Shown here: positions 54,681-64,000 of the stretch, in pieces
How the letters are laid out: the number at the start of each line of letters is the position of its first letter
Position numbering within the stretch: the stretch's first letter is position 1
NCBI RefSeq assembly: GCF_030645195.1
Contig: NZ_JAUSLW010000198.1
Coordinates: forward strand, 146,894-210,893
DNA: 64,000 nt
Direction of reading: 5' to 3'
Source: Phenylobacterium sp.
Lineage (GTDB): Bacteria; Pseudomonadota; Alphaproteobacteria; Caulobacterales; Caulobacteraceae
The notes under the pieces: model-generated
Seen by the model: only the letters and a program-made list of their open reading frames with translations
The model's database searches: none
What the model was told of the DNA's origin: nothing
Program-made: the position numbers and the translations under genes

Positions 54681-57600
54681 CTACTGCGCCGCCATGGCCT
54701 CGGCCTGGCGCAGGTCCACCGAGACCAGTTGGCTGACGCCGCGTTCGGCCATGGTCACGCCGAACAGGCGGTCCATGCGAGCCATGGTCACCGGGTTGTG
54801 GGTGATGGCGATGAAGCGGGTCTGGGTCCGCCGGCGCATCTCGTCCAGCAGGTTGCAGAAGCGGTCGACATTGGCGTCGTCCAGGGGCGCGTCCACCTCG
54901 TCCAGCACGCAGATGGGCGCCGGGTTGGCCAGGAAGACCGCGAAGATCAGGGCCGCGGCCGTCAGGGCCTGCTCGCCGCCGCTCATCAGGCTCATGGTGG
55001 CCATGCGCTTGCCGGGAGGGCAGGCGTAGATCTCCAGGCCCGCCTCAAGGGGATCGTCGCTCTCCACCAGGCGCAGTTCGGCCTGGCCGCCTTCGAACAG
55101 GCTCTCGAACAGGGCCTTGAAGTGTTCGTTGATGACGTCGAAGGCGGCCACCAGGCGCTCGCGGCCCTCGCCGTTCAGCTCGTCGATCCCCTGGCGCAGC
55201 TTGGCGATGGCGCCGGTGAGGTCGGCCTTCTCGGCCTGCATGGTCTCCAGGCGGGCGGCGTGCTCGGTCGCCTCCTCCTCGGCCCGCAGGTTCACCGGCC
55301 CGATGGCGTCGCGCTGGCGCTCCAGGTTGTAGAGGTGAGCCTCCATGCCGCCGGCGTCGCCGGGAATGGCGATGGCCGCGTCGGCCAGGCTCTGGGCCAG
55401 CTGCTCGGGCTCGACCCGCGCGGTCTCGCGGATCTGGGCGGTGATCTCGGCCAGGCGCTCGGCGGCGGCCTCCAGCTTCGCCGAAAGGCTGGCGCGCAGT
55501 TCGCGGGCCTCGCTGGCGGCGGCGTCGCTGGCGCGCACGGCGCGGTCGGCCTCGGCCCGCGCGCCCTCGGCCTGGGCCAGGGCGTCGCTGCTCTTGGCGC
55601 GGCGAGCCTCGGCGGCCCCCAGTTCGTCCAGCAACTTCTCGAAGCGCTGCTGATGGGTGGCCGGGGCCTCGTGGGCCTGGTCCAGCAGGGCCTTGGCCTT
55701 GGCGCGGGCCTCCTCCAGATGCTCCAGGCGCTTGGCGGCGGCCTGGGCGCGGCGGGTCCAGTCGTCGCGGTCGCGGGTCAGGTTCTCCAGACGCCGCGCC
55801 CGGCCCTCGCGCTCGCGGGCCTCGACGTCCATGGCGCTGCGGGCCTCGGCGGCGGCCTCGCGGGCGGGACCGGCGGCGGCGCGGGCGGCGGCCAGCTTGG
55901 CGGCGAGGTCGCCGACGGCGGTGTCCTCGGCCGAGTCCGACTGGGCGACCCGCAGGATCGACTCGGCGTCGGCCAGCTCGGCCTCGAAGCGGCGGATGAC
56001 GTCGTCCAGGGACTGGGCGTGGGCCTCGCGGCGGGTGGCCTCGCGGTCGAGCTTCTCCAGCACCAGCCGCGCCGCAGCCACCTTCTGCTCGGCGGCCTGG
56101 GGCTGGCGGCGGGCCTCTCGCAGGGCGTCCTCGGCGGCGCGGACCCGGGCGTTGGCGGCGGCCTGCGCGTCGCGGGCGGCCTTGGCCCGGGGCTCCAGGG
56201 CCTCGATCTCGGTCTCCACCTCGGTGAGGCGGGTCTTCTGCTCCATCCGCACGGCTGCGGGCTTGGGGGCGTCGGCGCGGGCGGTGAAGCCGTCCCAGCG
56301 CCAGAGGTCGCCCTCCTTGGAGACCAGCCGCATGCCAGGCTGCAGGCCGGCCTGCAGCCGGTCGCCGTCGGCGCGGGAGACTAGAGCGACATAGGCCAGG
56401 CGGGCGGCCAACTCGCGGGGGGCCTTGACCAGGGGGGCGAGCGGCGTGGCGCCCTGCGGCCAGGCCGGCGCCTCGGCGTGATGGCCGCCCCAGAAGGCCG
56501 GCGCCTTGGGATCCAGGGCCGCGTCCAGGTCGTCGCCGAGGGCGGCGGCCAGGGCCTGTTCATAGCCGCGGTCTGGGGAGACCGCGTCCAGGGCCGGGGT
56601 GAAGCCGCCGCGCTTCTGCTGGGCCACGATGCCGGCCAGGGCCCGGGCCTCGGCGGTCAGGCGGCCGAGCTGTTCGTCGGTCTTGCGGGCGGCCTCGCGG
56701 GCGGTGAGTTCGGCCTCCTGAGCCTTGCTGCGTTCGTCCTCGGCGGTCTCCAGGGCCGCGCGCAGGGCCGCGAGCGTCGCCTCGGCGCGCTCCAGTTCGG
56801 TCCTGGCCTCGGCGGCCTGGGGATTGATGGCCGGGCCGATCTGTTCGCGTTCGTGGCGGGCCTGTTCCAGGGCGCGGCGGGTGCGGTTGACGCGGCCCTG
56901 GGCCTCCTCGACCCGGGCGGCGCCGGCCCGGCGGCGGGCCTCCTCGGCGGCGGCCTGGGCGGCCAGGGCCTCCACGGCGGCATCGGCCTCGACCCGGGCG
57001 GCCTCGGCGGCGCGGGCGGCGGCCTCCAGTTCCGGCGCGCGCTCGGGAGCCGCGGCGATGGCGATCTCCAGGGCCTCCAAGTCGCCGGCCATGCGTGACA
57101 GGGCGAGCTGTGAGTCCTCCACCATCTGGGTCTCGCGGGCCCGGTCGGCGTCGATGCGGGCCACGTCCCCGGTCAGGCGCTCCACCTCGGCGGCCAGGGC
57201 CTCGCCCTCCCGCTCCAGGCGGTCGCGATCGATGGCCAGGCGGTGCAGCACGGCCGCGGCGATGGTCTCGGCCTCGCGCAGGGGCTTGATCTGCTCCTCG
57301 GCGGCGGCGGCGATGGTGGTGGCCACGGCGGCTTCGCGGGCGGTGGCCTCGACGGCGGCGATGGCGGCGGCGGCCTCGGCCTGCAGCCGTTCGGCCGCGC
57401 TGCGGGCCTCGTTCCAGCGGGCGTAGAGCACCGCGCCCTGCAGGGCGCGAATCTCCGCCGACATCTTCTTGTAGCGGTCGGCCTGGCGGGCCTCGCGCTT
57501 GAGGCGGTTCAGCGCGCTCTCCAGCTCCTTGGCGACGTCCTCCAACCGGGTGAGGTTGGTCTCCGCCGCCCGCAGCCGCAGCTCGGCCTCATGCCGGCGG

Positions 57601-58124
57601 GTGTGCAGGCCCGAGACGCCGGCGGCCTCCTCCAGGATCATCCGCCGGTTCTGCGGCTTGGCGGCGATCAGCTCGGAGATCTGCCCCTGGCGCACCAGGG
57701 CCGGCGAGTTCGAGCCGGTCGACGCATCCGCAAACAGCAGCTGCACGTCGCGGGCGCGGACCTCGCGGCCGTTGATGCGGTAGGTGGAGCCCTCGCCCTT
57801 GTCGATGCGGCGCACCACCTCCAGGATCGGGTGGTCGTTGAAGGCCGCCGGCGCCTTGCGATCGGCGTTGTCGATGGTGAGCATCACCTCGGCATGGTTG
57901 CGCGAGGCGCGCCCGCCGGAGCCGGCGAAGATCACGTCGTCCATCCCGCCGGCCCGCATGGCCTTGGCGGAATTGGCGCCCATCACCCAGCGCAGGGCTT
58001 CCAGCAGGTTCGACTTGCCGCAGCCATTGGGTCCGACAATGCCCGTGACTCCGGGTTCGATGCGGAACTCGGTCGCATCGACGAAGGACTTGAAGCCCGA
58101 AAGGCGAAGCCGCTGGAAGTGCAC
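54681..58124 (-). CDS. smc: Chromosome segregation protein SMC
   Basis: The 1147-residue condensin ATPase has Walker A GPNGCGKS at residues 31-38, two long coiled coils around a central hinge (about 500-650, with [18 protein letters not shown]), and a C-terminal head with the ABC signature [20 protein letters not shown] and Walker [17 protein letters not shown]. It organises and segregates the chromosome with ScpAB, loaded by ParB. Its upstream neighbour in transcription is the DsbA-like lipoprotein, 18 bp away. Confidence 0.98.
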   Translation of the reverse strand: MHFQRLRLSGFKSFVDATEFRIEPGVTGIVGPNGCGKSNLLEALRWVMGANSAKAMRAGGMDDVIFAGSGGRASRNHAEVMLTIDNADRKAPAAFNDHPILEVVRRIDKGEGSTYRINGREVRARDVQLLFADASTGSNSPALVRQGQISELIAAKPQNRRMILEEAAGVSGLHTRRHEAELRLRAAETNLTRLEDVAKELESALNRLKREARQADRYKKMSAEIRALQGAVLYARWNEARSAAERLQAEAAAAIAAVEATAREAAVATTIAAAAEEQIKPLREAETIAAAVLHRLAIDRDRLEREGEALAAEVERLTGDVARIDADRARETQMVEDSQLALSRMAGDLEALEIAIAAAPERAPELEAAARAAEAARVEADAAVEALAAQAAAEEARRRAGAARVEEAQGRVNRTRRALEQARHEREQIGPAINPQAAEARTELERAEATLAALRAALETAEDERSKAQEAELTAREAARKTDEQLGRLTAEARALAGIVAQQKRGGFTPALDAVSPDRGYEQALAAALGDDLDAALDPKAPAFWGGHHAEAPAWPQGATPLAPLVKAPRELAARLAYVALVSRADGDRLQAGLQPGMRLVSKEGDLWRWDGFTARADAPKPAAVRMEQKTRLTEVETEIEALEPRAKAARDAQAAANARVRAAEDALREARRQPQAAEQKVAAARLVLEKLDREATRREAHAQSLDDVIRRFEAELADAESILRVAQSDSAEDTAVGDLAAKLAAARAAAGPAREAAAEARSAMDVEAREREGRARRLENLTRDRDDWTRRAQAAAKRLEHLEEARAKAKALLDQAHEAPATHQQRFEKLLDELGAAEARRAKSSDALAQAEGARAEADRAVRASDAAASEARELRASLSAKLEAAAERLAEITAQIRETARVEPEQLAQSLADAAIAIPGDAGGMEAHLYNLERQRDAIGPVNLRAEEEATEHAARLETMQAEKADLTGAIAKLRQGIDELNGEGRERLVAAFDVINEHFKALFESLFEGGQAELRLVESDDPLEAGLEIYACPPGKRMATMSLMSGGEQALTAAALIFAVFLANPAPICVLDEVDAPLDDANVDRFCNLLDEMRRRTQTRFIAITHNPVTMARMDRLFGVTMAERGVSQLVSVDLRQAEAMAAQ

Positions 58125-58142
58125 TGAGGTGCGGGGCCCTTC

Positions 58143-58760
58143 CTACTTCTTGGCTTGGGCGGCGGCGATGGCGGCGTCGAACTCGGCCAGGGTGGCCTCG
58201 CCTTCCTTGAGCTTCTCGCCATTGATCAGGAAGGTCGGGGTCGAGCTGATTTTCTCGTCGCGGGAGGCCTTCTCGACGCGGTCATTCAGGGCCTTGAGCG
58301 CCGTCTCGTCGGTGATGCAGGCGTTGAACTGCGGTTCGGTCATACCCGCCGACTGGGCCACCCGCAGCAGGACGCCGCGCATGTCCCCGGTGGTGAACAT
58401 CTCGTTCTGGGCCTTGAACACGGCGTCCAACACGCTGAAATACTTGTCCTTGCCAGCGCAGCGGGCGGTCAGGAAGGCGGCGGCGGCCACCTCCACCGGC
58501 GGGGTCAGAAACTCCTTGAAGGTGTAGTGCACCTTGCCGGTGTCGATATATTTCGCCTTCAGAGCCGGGAAGACCTCGTTGTGGAAGGTGGCGCAATGGG
58601 TGCAGGAGGCCGAGGCATATTCGGTGATCTTCACCGCCGCCTTGGGGTCGCCCAGGGTCATGTCGGCGGCGTCGGTCTTGGCCCCGCCCTGGGAACAGCC
58701 GGCGAGGGCGAGGGCGCCCAGGGCGGCGACGACGAGGAGGCGACGGCTGAAGTTCGGCAT
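58143..58760 (-). CDS. DsbA-family thiol:disulfide oxidoreductase lipoprotein
   Basis: The 205-residue protein has a lipoprotein signal with lipobox LAGC (Cys22), then a thioredoxin fold with insertion: EYASASCTHCATFHNEVFP carries CTHC (Cys53/Cys56), and cis-Pro is in SSTPTFLINGE. It resembles DsbA-like oxidases of the BdbD/DsbG-like group in alphaproteobacteria that sit upstream of smc. It probably introduces disulfides into exported proteins while tethered to a membrane. Confidence 0.93.
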   Translation of the reverse strand: MPNFSRRLLVVAALGALALAGCSQGGAKTDAADMTLGDPKAAVKITEYASASCTHCATFHNEVFPALKAKYIDTGKVHYTFKEFLTPPVEVAAAAFLTARCAGKDKYFSVLDAVFKAQNEMFTTGDMRGVLLRVAQSAGMTEPQFNACITDETALKALNDRVEKASRDEKISSTPTFLINGEKLKEGEATLAEFDAAIAAAQAKK

Positions 58761-58825
58761 TTGAGCCCTCTACGGAATTCCGAATGAAAGATTAAAGCGC
58801 GATTCCCCCCAGGCCGGGGGCAAAG

Positions 58826-59377
58826 TCAACGGGTGCGTCGATCGCGCAGCACGCCCCGACCCAAGCTCAGCAATGCGGCTTTCAGAGGGCCGTCGGGCTC
58901 GGCGGCCAGGCTGGCGGCCAACTCGGCCTCTTTTCCAGCGTCCAGCGGGGGCAGGGGGCGGCGCACAGGCCGCACGCTCTCCGGGTTCACATTGCGCAGC
59001 GGCCCCTGGACGATCCGCAGCTTGTTCACTGCGCCCGCCCCCAGGAACAGGTTCACGCGGGCCACGATTTCCGGCGCCTGGTGCTGGATCAGAGCCGCGG
59101 CGGCCCCGGCCACCCGGATCTCCAGGGCGGCGGGCTCGCCGGCCTTCACCTTCGACAGCTTCACCGGCTCGGTGCGCTTGGCGATCTGCTCGCCGACGAT
59201 CTCCTTCCAGCGCGCCTGCAGGGCGCCAGGCCCCTGGCCGAACCGTGCGTCCAGATCCTTGAGCAGCTTGGACAGGCCACGCCCCGCCGCCGGCGGCGGC
59301 CGCCGCTGCGGCCGCGTCCGCTTCCGCGACAGGATGAAGGCCGCCTCCGCGGCGGTGGGCAGGGGACGCTTGGGCAT
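58826..59377 (-). CDS. DUF721 (DciA-like) protein
   Basis: The 183-residue protein has a basic N-terminus and a DUF721 domain (about 35-130: LSKLLKDLDARFGQGPGALQARWKEIVGEQIAKRTEPVKL, then GAAAALIQHQAPEIVARVNLFLG). DUF721 includes DciA, the ancestral helicase loader or operator that interacts with DnaB. Whether this copy performs that role is inferred from the domain. It lies upstream of the dsbA-like and smc genes. Confidence 0.85.
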   Translation of the reverse strand: MPKRPLPTAAEAAFILSRKRTRPQRRPPPAAGRGLSKLLKDLDARFGQGPGALQARWKEIVGEQIAKRTEPVKLSKVKAGEPAALEIRVAGAAAALIQHQAPEIVARVNLFLGAGAVNKLRIVQGPLRNVNPESVRPVRRPLPPLDAGKEAELAASLAAEPDGPLKAALLSLGRGVLRDRRTR

Positions 59378-59511
59378 GGGCGCAGCTTACAGCGTCGGAG
59401 CCCCGTCGGTCACCAGTCCGAAGAGGTTCGTGGTTCTCCTCTTCCCGCCCGCCTTGACGCCCCCGTCCCCAGGTCGCAATCACCGGCCCCAACAACCGGG
59501 GGGCCGAAACC

Positions 59512-60780
59512 ATGTCCGACACCAAGCCAGCGGCCTCGCACCGCCGCATCCTGGCCGCCAGCCTGGTGGGGACGGCGGTCGAATTCTACGACTTCTACAT
59601 CTACGCCACCGCCGCCTCCCTGGTGTTCGGCAAGCTGTTCTTCCCGGTGGCCTCGCCCTCGGCCCAGTTGATGAGCGCCTACGCCACCTTCGCGCTCGCC
59701 TTCTTCGCCCGGCCCCTGGGCGCCGCCGTGTTCGGCCACTTCGGCGACCGGCTGGGGCGCAAGTCGACACTCGTCGCCTCGCTGATGCTGATGGGAGGAT
59801 CCACGCTCGCCATCGCCTTCCTGCCCACCTACGCCCAGGCCGGCTGGGTCGCGCCCTTCCTGCTGTGCGTGCTGCGCTTTGGCCAGGGCTTCGGATTGGG
59901 GGGCGAGTGGGGCGGGGCGGCCCTGCTGGCCGTGGAGAACGCGCCGCCTGGCTGGCGCGCCCGCTTCGGCATGTTCCCCCAGCTCGGCGCACCAGTCGGC
60001 TTCGTCGCGGCCAACGGCCTCTTCCTGCTGCTGGGGGTGCTGCTGACGCCGGAGCAGTTCCTGGCCTGGGGCTGGCGCATTCCCTTCCTGCTCAGCATCG
60101 TCCTGGTGGGCGTCGGCCTCTGGGTCCGGCTGAAGCTTACCGAGACCCCGGCCTTCGCCGAAGCCATGAAGGAGGCCCCGCCCGCCAAGGCGCCCCTGGG
60201 CGAGCTGCTCAAGAACTATCCGCTGCAGACCCTGGCCGGCACCTTCGCCGTGGTCTGCTGCTTCGCCATCTTCTACCTGACCACCGCCTTCGCCCTGGGC
60301 TATGGCACGACCAAGCTGGGCTACAGCCGAGAGACCTTCCTGGGGGTGCAGCTTGGCGCCATCGGCTTCATGGCCGCGGGGATCATCGCCGCCGGCTACT
60401 GGGCCGACGCCACCAGCCCCCGCCGGGTCCTGATGGCCGGCTGCATCGCCACGGTGGCGGGGGGCTTCCTGCTGGCTCCGATGATGGGCTCCGGCTCGCT
60501 CTGGCTGATCTGGGGCTTCCTGTCCCTGGCCCTGGTCATGATGGGACTGGTCTATGGACCCCTCGGCGCCTTCCTGCCCGGCCTGTTCCCGGCGCGCGTC
60601 CGCTACACCGGCGCGTCGGTGGCCTTCAATGTCGGCGGCATCCTGGGCGGCGGCCTAGCCCCGATGATCGCCCAGGCCCTGGCCGACCGGGGCGGTCTCG
60701 TCCCCGTCGGCTACTATCTCAGCGGCGCGGCCCTCATCAGCCTGACGGCGCTGTTCCTCCTCAAGCGCCAGGCGGAATGA
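59512..60780 (+). CDS. MFS transporter, metabolite:H+ symporter (MHS) type
   Basis: The 422-residue carrier has twelve helices and the MHS features VGTAVEFYDFYIYATAA in helix 1, the motif GHFGDRLGRKSTL between helices 2 and 3, and QGFGLGGEWGGAALLAVENAP. Members such as ShiA, KgtP and ProP carry organic acids or osmolytes with protons; the substrate here is unknown. It overlaps mutY by 4 bp (ATGA). Confidence 0.92.
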   Translation: MSDTKPAASHRRILAASLVGTAVEFYDFYIYATAASLVFGKLFFPVASPSAQLMSAYATFALAFFARPLGAAVFGHFGDRLGRKSTLVASLMLMGGSTLAIAFLPTYAQAGWVAPFLLCVLRFGQGFGLGGEWGGAALLAVENAPPGWRARFGMFPQLGAPVGFVAANGLFLLLGVLLTPEQFLAWGWRIPFLLSIVLVGVGLWVRLKLTETPAFAEAMKEAPPAKAPLGELLKNYPLQTLAGTFAVVCCFAIFYLTTAFALGYGTTKLGYSRETFLGVQLGAIGFMAAGIIAAGYWADATSPRRVLMAGCIATVAGGFLLAPMMGSGSLWLIWGFLSLALVMMGLVYGPLGAFLPGLFPARVRYTGASVAFNVGGILGGGLAPMIAQALADRGGLVPVGYYLSGAALISLTALFLLKRQAE

Positions 60781-61823
60781 ACCCCGAGGTCCTCCGCGCC
60801 AGGCTGCTGGCCTGGTACGACGACCAGGCGCGCGACCTCGCCTGGCGGGTGGGGCCTGCGGGCGGTCGGGTGGGTGTGCGCCAGGACCCCTACCGGGTCT
60901 GGCTGTCGGAGGTGATGCTGCAGCAGACCACCGTGCCGCACGCCACGCCCTATTTCCTCAAGTTCACCGCCCGCTGGCCCACCGTGACGGCCCTGGCCGC
61001 CGAGCAGGACGGCGAGGTCATGGCCGCCTGGGCGGGGCTCGGCTACTACGCCCGCGCCCGCAACCTGCTGGCCTGCGCCCGGGCCGGGGCCAACGACCAC
61101 GGTGGCGTTTTCCCCGACACCGAGGAGGGGCTGCGGGGCCTGCCGGGGCTTGGCCCCTATACCGCCGCCGCCGTGGCCGCCATCGCCTTCGACCGGCCCA
61201 CCAATGTCGTGGATGGCAATGTCGAGCGGGTCATCTCGCGGCTGTTTGCGGTCGAGGCCCCGCTGCCGGACGCCAAGCCGGAGCTGAAGCGGCTGGCGGA
61301 GACCCTGGTGCGTGATGAGCGGCCCGGTGACTGGGCCCAGGCCCTGATGGATCTGGGCGCGACGATCTGCAAGCCGAAGTCGCCGCTCTGTGGTCGCTGC
61401 CCGGTGGCTCTCGACTGCGCGGCGCTCGCCACCGGGTCACCTGAGACCTATCCGCGCAAGACCGCCAAGGCGGTGCGGCCCCACCGCAACGGCGTGGCTT
61501 ATGTGCTCACGCGTGGCGACTTGGTGGCGTTGGTCCGTCGGCCGCCGAAAGGCCTGCTGGGCGGCATGCTGGCCCTGCCCACCAGCGACTGGCGCGCCGA
61601 CCCGTTTGGCGATGACGAGGCTAGCGCCTCAGCCCCCGCCGACGCGGCGTGGCGCCATGTCGGCGAGGTGGAGCACGGCTTCACCCACTTCACACTGACC
61701 CTGAAACTGCTCCGCGCCGAGGGCGACGCCGAGGGCGTGATCTGGTCGCCGCGGCGCGATCTGGATGGCTTGCCCAGCGTGTTCCTGAAGGCGGCCAGGG
61801 CGGCGCTGAACAACCTGCTCTAG
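60777..61823 (+). CDS. mutY: A/G-specific adenine glycosylase MutY
   Basis: The 348-residue base-excision enzyme removes adenine opposite 8-oxoguanine. It has SEVMLQQTTV with the catalytic Glu, a helix-hairpin-helix GLPGLGPYTAAAVAAIAF, the Asp in NVVDGNVERVI, and the [4Fe-4S] loop C-x6-C-x2-C-x5-C (CKPKSPLCGRCPVALDC). A NUDIX-like C-terminal domain recognises 8-oxoG. The start overlaps the MFS stop. A hairpin follows the stop. Confidence 0.97.
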   Translation: MNPEVLRARLLAWYDDQARDLAWRVGPAGGRVGVRQDPYRVWLSEVMLQQTTVPHATPYFLKFTARWPTVTALAAEQDGEVMAAWAGLGYYARARNLLACARAGANDHGGVFPDTEEGLRGLPGLGPYTAAAVAAIAFDRPTNVVDGNVERVISRLFAVEAPLPDAKPELKRLAETLVRDERPGDWAQALMDLGATICKPKSPLCGRCPVALDCAALATGSPETYPRKTAKAVRPHRNGVAYVLTRGDLVALVRRPPKGLLGGMLALPTSDWRADPFGDDEASASAPADAAWRHVGEVEHGFTHFTLTLKLLRAEGDAEGVIWSPRRDLDGLPSVFLKAARAALNNLL

Positions 61824-61827
61824 ACGC

Positions 61828-61849
61828 CCTTCCCCATCGAGGGGGAAGG
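61828..61849. terminator. Hairpin between convergent mutY and MFS genes
   Basis: CCTTCCCC (61828-61835) pairs with GGGGAAGG (61842-61849), placed 4 bp after the mutY stop and 12 bp before the end of the convergent MFS gene. No U-tract is seen; it may act as a bidirectional 3'-end hairpin. Confidence 0.5.
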
Positions 61850-61861
61850 CTATCGATGTGG

Positions 61862-63058
61862 TCAGACCTTGCCGGCCTCCGCCTTGGCCTCCGCCACCGT
61901 CGCGGCCCGGGGGAACAGGAAGGTCAGCGTGATCAGCGCCGTCAGCGACATGGCCAGCGCCGCGGCCGGGATGGCCGGCACCCCGTAGGTGGCCAGGGCC
62001 GCCCCGCCCACGGTCGAGCCCAGGGCCTGACCCACCGAGATCACCGAGCCGTTCAAGGCCAGGGCCACGGGGGCGCCGCCGGTAGCCTGGATCAGGCTGG
62101 ATTGGATCACCGGGGTGATCGAGAACAGGGCCGTGGCCGCCAGGAAGATCCCCAGCGCCACCAGGGTCGCGCTCGGCCAGCCGTCGGGCAGGACATGGTG
62201 GGTGGCGGCGAAGTGCACGCTCATGGCGGCGGCCTGGATCATGAAGCCCTGCAGGATCCAGGACCGGCCGGCGGCCCGGTCGGCGGCCCGCGCCCCCAGC
62301 CACAGGCCCGCGATGGAGCCCACCCCGATCATCGCCTGGAAGGCGCCGACGCCGGCGCCCGTGACGCCGGCCCCGACCCGCACGATGGGGGCGATGTAGA
62401 GGTTCAGCGTCATGTTGGCGGCGAAGGTCAGGAAGGTGGTCAGGTAGAAGGGCCAGATGATCGGCAGCAGCACTTTCACCGTGTCGCCGCCGCCCTCGCG
62501 CTTCGGCGGCGCCGGCACCTTGGGCAGGAAGAACACCACGGCGGCCAGGGCGAACAGCGACAGGCCGGCGGCGAACAGGAAGGTGGCTCGCCAGTCGAAG
62601 ACCGAGCCGATGATGCTGCCCAGCGGAATGCCCACCACGAAGGCCAGGGTCATGCCGCCCGAGACCATGGCCAGGGCCGAGCCCCGGCGCTCGGGCGGAA
62701 CCAGGGCCGCGGCGGCCACGCTGGCGGCCGGTCCCGACATGGCGCCGGCAAGGCCCGCCAGGGCGCGCAGCACCATCAGCACCTCGAAATTCGGCGTCAG
62801 CGCGCAGGCGATATGCAGGGCGGCGCCCAGGGCCAGGGCCGTCATCACCATGATCTTGCGGTCCACCCGCGCGAACAGCCAGGCCGCCACTGGCCCCAGC
62901 ACGGCCGAGGTCAGGACGAAGACCGTCTGCAACTGGCCGGCCACGGCGGTCGTCACCCCCAGGTCGGCGGCGAGACTCTCCAGCAAGCCGGCGAAGATGA
63001 AGGCTCCCGACCCGAAGGCGAAGGTCACCAGGGTCAGGACGTAGATACGCGGGTTCAT
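61862..63058 (-). CDS. MFS transporter (DHA1-like efflux)
   Basis: The 398-residue carrier has twelve predicted helices, with RVDRKIMVMTAL as the loop 2-3 motif and GIPLGSIIGSVFDWRATFLFAAGL in the middle, resembling AraJ/CynX-type DHA1 transporters. It likely exports small molecules or drugs; the substrate is unknown. It is convergent with mutY, and its start is 67 bp from the end of ccrM on the same strand. Confidence 0.9.
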   Translation of the reverse strand: MNPRIYVLTLVTFAFGSGAFIFAGLLESLAADLGVTTAVAGQLQTVFVLTSAVLGPVAAWLFARVDRKIMVMTALALGAALHIACALTPNFEVLMVLRALAGLAGAMSGPAASVAAAALVPPERRGSALAMVSGGMTLAFVVGIPLGSIIGSVFDWRATFLFAAGLSLFALAAVVFFLPKVPAPPKREGGGDTVKVLLPIIWPFYLTTFLTFAANMTLNLYIAPIVRVGAGVTGAGVGAFQAMIGVGSIAGLWLGARAADRAAGRSWILQGFMIQAAAMSVHFAATHHVLPDGWPSATLVALGIFLAATALFSITPVIQSSLIQATGGAPVALALNGSVISVGQALGSTVGGAALATYGVPAIPAAALAMSLTALITLTFLFPRAATVAEAKAEAGKV

Positions 63059-63125
63059 GGACCCGAGCTTAACCGCCGACGTACCGACCGCCAGACAAAA
63101 TGGACGGCGGCCGGGTGAATTGGAG

Positions 63126-64000
<875 letters not shown>

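Noticed and set aside
58833..61823. A 996-codon plus-strand frame that would join DUF721 antisense, MFS out-of-frame and mutY
   Set aside because: Only the last 348 codons are MutY; the rest is out of frame with the MFS gene and opposite to DUF721. MutY begins at 60777.

Overview
This window is a stretch of alphaproteobacterial core chromosome, most likely from the Caulobacteraceae (Phenylobacterium or Caulobacter relatives). The evidence is the very high GC content and gene blocks typical of that family. These are an aa3 oxidase cluster followed by thrC, an M16 peptidase and a PdeA-like GEDEF/EAL protein; an ECF sigma factor with a DUF1109/NrsF membrane anti-sigma; an F0 operon with both b and b' subunits; and an smc - mutY - ccrM region. 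I see no tRNA, rRNA, CRISPR array, insertion sequence or prophage.

Layout. 1-4.3 kb: the end of a peptide transporter, a TonB-dependent receptor behind a paired TACA-N2-TGTA operator, and tldD. 4.7-14 kb: the cytochrome c oxidase structural and assembly operon (coxB, ctaD, ctaB, a 47-residue membrane protein, ctaG, ctaE, DUF983, SURF1), running through overlapping codons into thrC and an M16 peptidase that lacks a standard start codon. 14-31 kb: an acetyltransferase, a PdeA homologue, YqgE, peroxiredoxin, Mpg glycosylase, an amidohydrolase, a SigF/NrsF-like pair, an acyl-CoA dehydrogenase, a LuxR/TetR divergent pair, a YceI plus cytochrome b561-YceI redox pair, Sua5, a VapBC toxin-antitoxin module, an FAD oxidase and yaaA. 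31-46 kb: GST, SDR, a small low-GC two-gene cassette, a nitronate monooxygenase-like enzyme, a pirin-wrbA operon with its LysR regulator, SPFH/NfeD proteins, a MarR regulator with a perfect operator, and the ispH - methyltransferase - thrB - rnhA operon. 46-64 kb: a tandem glycine riboswitch driving gcvT-gcvH-gcvPA-gcvPB, a tandem duplication of PGPGW membrane proteins with a shared leader, the atpIBEF'F operon, smc, a DsbA-like lipoprotein, a DUF721 protein, two MFS carriers around mutY, and the 3' part of ccrM, cut by the window end.

The genes mainly serve aerobic energy metabolism (terminal oxidase, F0 sector), one-carbon/glycine and threonine metabolism, redox stress defence, and chromosome maintenance and cell cycle (PdeA, SMC, CcrM). 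The most informative non-coding signals are operators next to their likely regulators, the glycine riboswitch, a SigF-type autoregulatory promoter, and dispersed palindromic intergenic repeats. One of these repeats has a 46-bp segment found identically, in opposite orientation, at 16.5 kb and 54.6 kb. I found no clear new multi-gene system; the least explained items are the 32.6-33.3 kb cassette and the duplicated PGPGW genes with their conserved leader.
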